Part shown: one piece after another, positions 59,107 to 64,000 of the stretch
How positions within the stretch are numbered: position 1 is the first letter of the stretch
Layout: each line of letters starts with the position of its first letter
Assembly (NCBI GenBank): GCA_029261895.1
Contig: JAJDAK010000060.1
Coordinates: forward strand, 19,030-83,029
Reading direction: 5' to 3'
DNA length: 64,000 nucleotides
Source of the DNA: Deltaproteobacteria bacterium
GTDB lineage: Bacteria > Myxococcota_A > UBA9160 > SZUA-336
Position numbers and translations under genes: made by a program
The notes under the pieces: generated by a model
The model's database searches: none
Told to the model about the DNA's origin: nothing
What the model saw: the letters and a program-made list of their open reading frames with translations, nothing else

Positions 59107-59598
59107 ATGGCGGGTATTACACGAGGGGCAGGTTACTGCGTGAATAAGGAATGCTTCGACTTTGGGCGTCGGACATTCATTGTGGGCCCGGGCGATGGGT
59201 TTTCCTGCCCGTTCTGTGAGCAGGACGGAAAGGTCATGAAGGAGCGCGGTTTCTACTCTGGTAAGTCCGACATCTATAATGAAGTTCGGGTGGAATACGG
59301 ATTCGATGTTGAGCGTAGTTGTTATAGAGAGATTGCGCGCGTCCGCGATGAGAGTGTTCTGGGACGTCACAATGTCTACACGCTCCAGAGTCCGCTGATT
59401 GATTCAGAGGAAAAAGCCCTGCGAGTGGCGGAAGTGATTCTGTCCAACCTCAATCGCTACCAAGGACCCCTTGCTGATTCCGATTCCGTGACACCTGGTC
59501 AAGCGCGTCAAACGGCGATCGTTACCGGCGAATCCCGGCGCAGCGATGGCGCACGGAGCGAATTCCAATTCAGCGAACGTAGAAGCTTCGGAGCCTAA
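59107..59598 (+). CDS. Zinc-ribbon-like small protein
   Basis: 163 residues. The N-terminal domain has CVNKECFDFG and FSCPFCEQDG (CxxxxC and CxxC, residues about 11-43), a four-Cys metal site. A central part with FYSGKSDIYNEVRVEYGFD and a C-terminal flexible tail rich in S, G and R follow. I recognise no family. GGGAGG at seven bases before ATG 59107 fixes the start. It lies divergent from the PilZ gene across a 238-base region and ends six bases from the convergent SnoaL-like gene. Confidence 0.65.
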   Translation: MAGITRGAGYCVNKECFDFGRRTFIVGPGDGFSCPFCEQDGKVMKERGFYSGKSDIYNEVRVEYGFDVERSCYREIARVRDESVLGRHNVYTLQSPLIDSEEKALRVAEVILSNLNRYQGPLADSDSVTPGQARQTAIVTGESRRSDGARSEFQFSERRSFGA

Positions 59599-59603
59599 GC
59601 CGC

Positions 59604-60011
59604 TTACTCGGCACTCATTCCTGCACAGAGCACATCGTTGGCGTGCATCGTGTCCATGTACTCTTTCATCTCCACGATTTTGCCATCGCGAAGTCTGAAG
59701 AGGAAAAGGTATTGGTTGTTATACACCTGCCCGCTGGCATGCTGGCCGTACGATTCAGCCTCGACGACGATTCGGTCGTCTTCGGCGATCATCTGATGAA
59801 TCGTAAATTTCAACTTATCGGGAAAGACAGAAAGCACGCCTTTGGCGTTCTCGCGGATTTGCGCTTTGCCGACCGTGCCTGAGAGCGGGAAGTTCCCCGA
59901 CGTCCAACAGGTTCCGTCCTCTGCATAGGCATCGACGATTCTGTCGACGTCCGCGACACTCAGCGCTTCAAAAAAGTCTTGAATCATCTTTTTGTTGGCT
60001 TCGATCGACAT
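59604..60011 (-). CDS. SnoaL/NTF2-like protein
   Basis: 135 residues: KKMIQDFFEALSVADVDRIVDAYAEDGTCWTSGNFPLSGTVGKAQIRENAKGVLSVFPDKLKF, then FLFRLRDGKIVEMKEYMDTMHAND. This is the common NTF2-fold limonene-epoxide-hydrolase/ketosteroid-isomerase-like family. GAGGAGGG lies six bases before ATG 60011; the reading to 60053 would overlap the antiporter gene. It follows the NhaC gene by 14 bases in the leftward operon. Confidence 0.88.
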   Translation of the reverse strand: MSIEANKKMIQDFFEALSVADVDRIVDAYAEDGTCWTSGNFPLSGTVGKAQIRENAKGVLSVFPDKLKFTIHQMIAEDDRIVVEAESYGQHASGQVYNNQYLFLFRLRDGKIVEMKEYMDTMHANDVLCAGMSAE

Positions 60012-60025
60012 GCGACCCTCCTCTG

Positions 60026-61447
60026 TTACAGCAGTGCAGCGAGGGTTGAGCATATCGCACCGAGGCCTGCGGCGGCTAGTGCGAGTGGCATCTGGCTACG
60101 AACATGGTCCATCAGGTCGCAGCCGGTGAACATACTGGAAAGAATCGTGGTATCGGAAATGGGCGAGCATTGGTCGCCGAAAACCGCGCCCCCCAGTACC
60201 GCGCCGAAACACACCTTAATGAAGTATGGATCGGGATTGAGCGCATAGGCGAGGGGCATCGCGATCGGGAACACGACCGCGTAAGTGCCCCACGAGGTTC
60301 CGGTCGCAAACGCGATGATCATACAAAGCAAGGTGAGGAGCGCAGGGAGCCAGAGGGCTGGAAACTCATTGCCGACGGCCTGAACCAGAAAACTCGCGGT
60401 ATGGAGTTCTTTGGAGACGGTTCCGATCGTAACCGCCAAGCCGAGTACGATTGCACCGATGGTCATCTTCTGGCAGCCATCCACGAACCCTCCCAAGACG
60501 TCTCCCAGGCGCATGCCCCGAAACAGAGCAACGAGCATCGCTGAGAGCACCGAGCCTAGAAAGGCCTCGTTGATGTAGTCGCCCCAGTCCATGATGTATG
60601 GCACGACAGAGATCGAAACGAGCACAACAAGCGGCACGATAAATTCAGCAAGAGACGCGGTGTATCCCACCGTTCCATGGTCTTCACTGGGCACGATGGC
60701 AATCGGGTTCGATTGGGGATCGTCGAGTTCACCCGTATCGCGTGCACGCTTACGTGCATCGCTCATGCGCTTACCGACCCAGGGCAGCCACCCCAGCGAT
60801 AGTAATAGCGTCGAAATCACCGCGATGATGGCATAGAAGTTGAACGGAATCGATGAAAAGAAGAATGCGGTTCCCCCGGCTTCATCGGGAATCAATGGGA
60901 TCGTACCCGCGACGAGGGACGCGACGAAGAACGGCCACGCGTTGAACGCGAGCAGCGTCGCGATCGGCGACGACGTCGAGTCGACCACGTAGGATAGCTC
61001 TTCGTGGCTGACCCGGTAACGATCCGCGATCGGCTTTACGGTGCTTCCCGTCAGCACCGTGCTCACGGTTCCGCCTTGAAAGAAAACCATGCCGAGGCTC
61101 CAGCCCGCAAAAAGTGCGGACCGAGGTCCGCGTACCCAGCTCTTTGCAACTTGCTCCGCGAATAGCCTCGCTGCGCCTGTTTTCTGCCAGATTCCGATCA
61201 GCCCGCCGAGACACCAGAGATAGATGAGAAGGATCTTCGCATAACCCTTTGAGCCGATCGCCGGAAATAGGAAGCGATCGATGATGTTGAGGTCTGCGAC
61301 ATTGCCGGTCTGGATGAAAAGTACGATGCCGCCGGTCACGATACCGAGAAAGAGCGAAACAATGACCTGGCGCGTCGCGAACGCGAGAACGATCGTGACG
61401 AGCGCTGGTAGTAGGGATAACCCGCTGGGTTCAATACTGTCTGGCAT
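60026..61447 (-). CDS. NhaC-type Na(+)/H(+) antiporter
   Basis: A 473-residue membrane protein with about 11-12 helices. The family features are FQGGTVSTVLTGSTVKPIADRYRVSHEELSYVVDSTSSPIATLLAFNAW, the central loop about residues 225-260, AFATGTSWGTYAVVFPIAMPLA and VLGGAVFGDQCSPISDTTILSS. It exchanges Na(+) for H(+), perhaps with a linked substrate. Lies between the sensor kinase (26 bases) and the SnoaL-like gene, so ion homeostasis may be tied to that two-component system. Confidence 0.92.
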   Translation of the reverse strand: MPDSIEPSGLSLLPALVTIVLAFATRQVIVSLFLGIVTGGIVLFIQTGNVADLNIIDRFLFPAIGSKGYAKILLIYLWCLGGLIGIWQKTGAARLFAEQVAKSWVRGPRSALFAGWSLGMVFFQGGTVSTVLTGSTVKPIADRYRVSHEELSYVVDSTSSPIATLLAFNAWPFFVASLVAGTIPLIPDEAGGTAFFFSSIPFNFYAIIAVISTLLLSLGWLPWVGKRMSDARKRARDTGELDDPQSNPIAIVPSEDHGTVGYTASLAEFIVPLVVLVSISVVPYIMDWGDYINEAFLGSVLSAMLVALFRGMRLGDVLGGFVDGCQKMTIGAIVLGLAVTIGTVSKELHTASFLVQAVGNEFPALWLPALLTLLCMIIAFATGTSWGTYAVVFPIAMPLAYALNPDPYFIKVCFGAVLGGAVFGDQCSPISDTTILSSMFTGCDLMDHVRSQMPLALAAAGLGAICSTLAALL

Positions 61448-61473
61448 GTCTCACCGCTTGGGGGAACGGAAGT

Positions 61474-63231
61474 CTAGGCACCCGCAGGCGTGAAAGCCAG
61501 TCGAAGCTCGAAACCGCCGTCTTCGCAGTTTTTACCCGCCACACTCGCGCCCATACGCTCCGCGAGTCCTTTGATGAGTGCGAGACCGAGGCCCGTTCCT
61601 TTGGTGCGACGCGTGAGTTCGTTCTCACTACGAAAGAACGGCTCAAATACCTTGGACAGATGTTGTGGCGGAATCCCAGGGCCGTAGTCCCGCATACTGA
61701 GCACGACCTGATCATGATCCTTCCGGCAGCGCACCACGATTCTGCGGTTCTCTGCTGACTTCGCGTACTTGAGCGCGTTATCGATACCGTTGAAGATGAC
61801 TTGCGACAATGCATCACGATCGAAGCGAACCGGGGGGAGATCGGCATCCGTTTCGACCTGCAACTCGAATCCCTCCGTGGCCGCATGGGGTTTCATGATT
61901 TCAACCACGTCTTGGACCACAGGTCCGATGGCGCCGGCGACCAGGCTGATATCGCGATCATTGCGTTCGAGTCGTGAAAACTCGAGAACATTGTTCACCA
62001 AACGTGTGAGACGTTCGGATTCGTCGTTAATCGTTCGATAGTATTCCTGGCGCTTCGCGTCGGATTCCACCATGTCATCGCGAAGCATTTCGCTGTACAT
62101 GCGAATCGCGGTTAGCGGCGTTTTGAGTTCATGCGATACCGCAGCGACGAAATTGCTGCGTCGCTCGGAATACTCGACGAGGATCGCGACCATCCGATAC
62201 AGCGCCAGCAAACCCAGCGGCGCGATGATGAGTAGAAGGACTGCCATCGCATAGACCGCGGTCTGGTTTGAGGTTCCCGGGAGCGGTTGGATTTCAGTTT
62301 GCACCCAGAGCGACTCGAAAGGCTCGCTGAAACGATGTTGAAATAGGTATGTCCCGAGCTCAGGAGCTCCTTCGAACGCCTGAGAAGAAAACCGCGCTTC
62401 GACCTGGCTCTGCAAGCCGCTGTCGTCGAGGACCTGCTGTTGCAACCAATTCGTAAGCAAAGTGGTACGGATTACGAAGCCTTGTCGGCGCCGCTCCGTT
62501 CCTTGGATGGACGTACGCATAAACAGCAGGTGATTGGGATCCTCAAGTTCGAGCAGATACGGACTGACGAAAGCCTCGTTGGCTTGGATCATCTTCTGCT
62601 TGAGCAGCCGGCTGGCGGATTCAAGCAGTTCTGTTCTGGGTTCTGGAACGGCTGCGAAAGCTTCGGCATCTTCGCCCTCGATCGAGGTGCCGAGACTGCG
62701 TGCGAAGATGCCGTCTTGCTCGCGATAGCCAGAGGGTGCCAGCTTCTGCGCCTCCTTCGCTTTACGCTGGCGTGCCGCGGTTTGATTCAGCGCGTTGATG
62801 GCGTCGTAGGGGGACAATGCCTGTTCGTCTTTGGTTTCCACTTGCGGGCGATTATCTTGGAGCCAACGCGTTGATCCCGGTGCTTGCGCTTTCTTATCCG
62901 CACGGTCGCCTTTGGGAGGCTTGGTTTTTCGGCTGATGAGTCCACTCACCAGCCGCTGTTCGTCGCTATCGATCGATCCGTCCGGGTTCACGCCAAAATA
63001 GGTTACAACGAAGGGCCGTTTGACTGGTTTGGTGCTCACGGTTCGTGCGTTTTCAGCTCGGAGAAAGTCCGCGAGTTGGCGTTCCATCTCATCGAAGATG
63101 CGCTCGGCCACGGCTCGATGACCGAGAGAGTCTTCCAGTGCGAGTCCCTCAAAGACACGCTTCACCAACACGGCGGTTGGCACGAGAACCAAGACGGCCA
63201 ATAGGATGAAAACCCAGCGGATACGATTCAT
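61474..63231 (-). CDS. Membrane sensor histidine kinase
   Basis: 585 residues. TM1 (VFILLAVLVLVPTAVLV) and TM2 (TAVYAMAVLLLIIAPLGLLALYRMV) enclose a long periplasmic domain of about 310 residues that is partly charged and low-complexity (TKPPKGDRADKKAQAPGS). HisKA has VSHELKTPLTAIRMYSEML. The HATPase shows the N box (FNGIDNALKYAKS), the G1 motif DYGPGIPP, then FEPFFRS and GTGLGLALIKGLAERMG. Ligand unknown. It lies ten bases after the response regulator gene, its likely partner. Confidence 0.92.
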   Translation of the reverse strand: MNRIRWVFILLAVLVLVPTAVLVKRVFEGLALEDSLGHRAVAERIFDEMERQLADFLRAENARTVSTKPVKRPFVVTYFGVNPDGSIDSDEQRLVSGLISRKTKPPKGDRADKKAQAPGSTRWLQDNRPQVETKDEQALSPYDAINALNQTAARQRKAKEAQKLAPSGYREQDGIFARSLGTSIEGEDAEAFAAVPEPRTELLESASRLLKQKMIQANEAFVSPYLLELEDPNHLLFMRTSIQGTERRRQGFVIRTTLLTNWLQQQVLDDSGLQSQVEARFSSQAFEGAPELGTYLFQHRFSEPFESLWVQTEIQPLPGTSNQTAVYAMAVLLLIIAPLGLLALYRMVAILVEYSERRSNFVAAVSHELKTPLTAIRMYSEMLRDDMVESDAKRQEYYRTINDESERLTRLVNNVLEFSRLERNDRDISLVAGAIGPVVQDVVEIMKPHAATEGFELQVETDADLPPVRFDRDALSQVIFNGIDNALKYAKSAENRRIVVRCRKDHDQVVLSMRDYGPGIPPQHLSKVFEPFFRSENELTRRTKGTGLGLALIKGLAERMGASVAGKNCEDGGFELRLAFTPAGA

Positions 63232-63240
63232 GAGTTCCGC

Positions 63241-63939
63241 CTAACCATTGAAGCGATATCCCACACCGCGGACCGTTTCCAACGCGGCACCATTCTTCGT
63301 GCCCAACTTCTTCCGCAGCTTCGCGATGTGCATGTCGACGGTTCGTGTTTCAATCTGCTCGGGTGAAGCGAACCCCCATACTTCCTGCAGAAGCATGCGA
63401 CGGCTCACGATGCGCCCGGCTTCGCGCGCAAAAAGCGCGATCAGTTCGAGTTCGCGTTTCGATAGATCGAGTACTTCCTCACCACGGGTCGCCCGAAGAT
63501 TGCCTGGGTCGATCTGCCACTCGCCAAATCGAAATACATCGTGGTTCTGCTGCGGCAATTTCCCAGCACGTCGAAGTAGCGCTTCGAGTCTTGCAACCAA
63601 CTCAGAGATCGAAAACGGCTTGGTTACATAATCGTCGCAGCCGGCGCGAAACCCGTTAAGAATATCTTCCTCGGACCCACGCGCGGTCAACATCAATACC
63701 GGCTGCTGTGGCAACTTTTCCCGGATGCCTTCACAAACCTCGAAGCCATTCATCTCAGGTAGCATCACATCGAGGATGATCGCCGCATAGCGATTCTTAA
63801 CTGCTTCGCGCAGGCCGGTCTCGCCGTCCTCTACGCCGTGGGGTTCATAGCCGTGGTATGCGATGACGTCACAGAGTCCGCGGCGGATCGCTTCCTCGTC
63901 TTCAACGACAAGGATCTCGATTTTTTCAGTCGTATCCAT
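63241..63939 (-). CDS. OmpR/PhoB family response regulator
   Basis: 232 residues. The receiver has ILVVEDEEAIRRGL, phospho-Asp in AIILDVMLPEMNGFEV, MLTARGSEEDI and YVTKPFSISEL. The C-terminal winged helix includes DLSKRELELIALFAREAGRIVSRRMLLQEVWGF, then RTVDMHIAKLRKKLG and VRGVGYRFNG. ATG 63939 is used; ATG 63966 is possible. It binds DNA as a dimer on direct repeats. Two TGTAAA words 11 bases apart just upstream (63974-63990) are a fitting site. Partner kinase follows. Confidence 0.92.
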   Translation of the reverse strand: MDTTEKIEILVVEDEEAIRRGLCDVIAYHGYEPHGVEDGETGLREAVKNRYAAIILDVMLPEMNGFEVCEGIREKLPQQPVLMLTARGSEEDILNGFRAGCDDYVTKPFSISELVARLEALLRRAGKLPQQNHDVFRFGEWQIDPGNLRATRGEEVLDLSKRELELIALFAREAGRIVSRRMLLQEVWGFASPEQIETRTVDMHIAKLRKKLGTKNGAALETVRGVGYRFNG

Positions 63940-63973
63940 CGGTTCTAGTGTAGCGCTCCCACGCATTGAGTCT

Positions 63974-63990
63974 TGTAAATCGAATGTAAA
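63974..63990. promoter_or_regulatory. Direct repeat upstream of the response regulator
   Basis: TGTAAA at 63974-63979 and 63985-63990 (TTTACA on the coding strand) are spaced by 11 bases, the spacing OmpR/PhoB-type regulators use. It sits 8-50 bases before the possible starts, so self-regulation is plausible. Confidence 0.4.
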
Positions 63991-64000
63991 ACACGGCGAC

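Overview
The window reads as a stretch of chromosome from a Gram-negative bacterium. Outer-membrane biology is everywhere: a DcaP-type porin start, a two-partner secretion pair, a BamD-like lipoprotein, a PilZ protein and two-component systems. The moderately GC-rich composition, seven short-chain dehydrogenases, two P450s, a CYP51-ferredoxin fusion, and a subtilase with thrombospondin type-3 and dockerin-like repeats would suit a myxobacterial, deltaproteobacterial or Binatota-like lineage. That placement is inference; no rRNA or marker gene is present to fix it.

Layout. 1-1.8 kb: 5' part of a porin gene running off the left edge, and a family 2 glycosyltransferase. 1.9-4.5 kb: a small islet bounded by a 40-bp direct repeat of the 5' half of tRNA-Ser(UGA). 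It carries a VapBC45-like pair and an orphan AbiEi-like antitoxin but no integrase. 4.6-7.8 kb: a hybrid histidine kinase, a degenerate-looking receiver protein, and a Fic protein whose promoter is framed by two palindromes. 8.1-18.3 kb: a compact three-gene operon of TpsB transporter, 2435-residue TpsA filament and BamD-like lipoprotein.

18.2-34.0 kb: an oxidative catabolism region. It holds aldehyde dehydrogenase, a TPR-2OG oxygenase, a 53-residue small ORF, SDRs, a CrtC-like protein, a luciferase-like oxidoreductase, an acyl-CoA synthetase, a CYP51-ferredoxin fusion, a second P450, and a TetR-containing operon (3-hydroxyisobutyrate-dehydrogenase-like, CMD, TetR, CoA-transferase). A perfect palindrome, the likely TetR operator, sits between that operon and the divergent P450. 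Together the enzymes look like CoA-dependent breakdown or modification of a steroid- or terpenoid-like substrate.

34.1-45.3 kb: secreted subtilase, three tRNAs embedded in dispersed intergenic repeats, a DUF2339 membrane protein, a quinone-oxidoreductase-like MDR, a class III cyclase, and a zinc-ribbon plus double glycosyltransferase operon. 45.4-58.4 kb: an unknown 613-residue protein, a YHS protein, three consecutive SDRs, an amidohydrolase, a Usp/AI-2E-type transporter/metallo-hydrolase operon, an alpha/beta hydrolase, a crotonase and another SDR. 58.4-64 kb: a PilZ protein with a hairpin over its ribosome binding site, a zinc-ribbon protein, and a leftward operon of response regulator, sensor kinase, NhaC antiporter and SnoaL-like protein.

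The most rewarding places to look again are the TPS operon with its own BamD homologue, the tRNA-Ser islet, the self-contained Fic promoter/operator module, the CYP51-ferredoxin cluster with its TetR palindrome, the ATGA-coupled 53-codon ORF, and the SD-masking hairpin before the PilZ gene.
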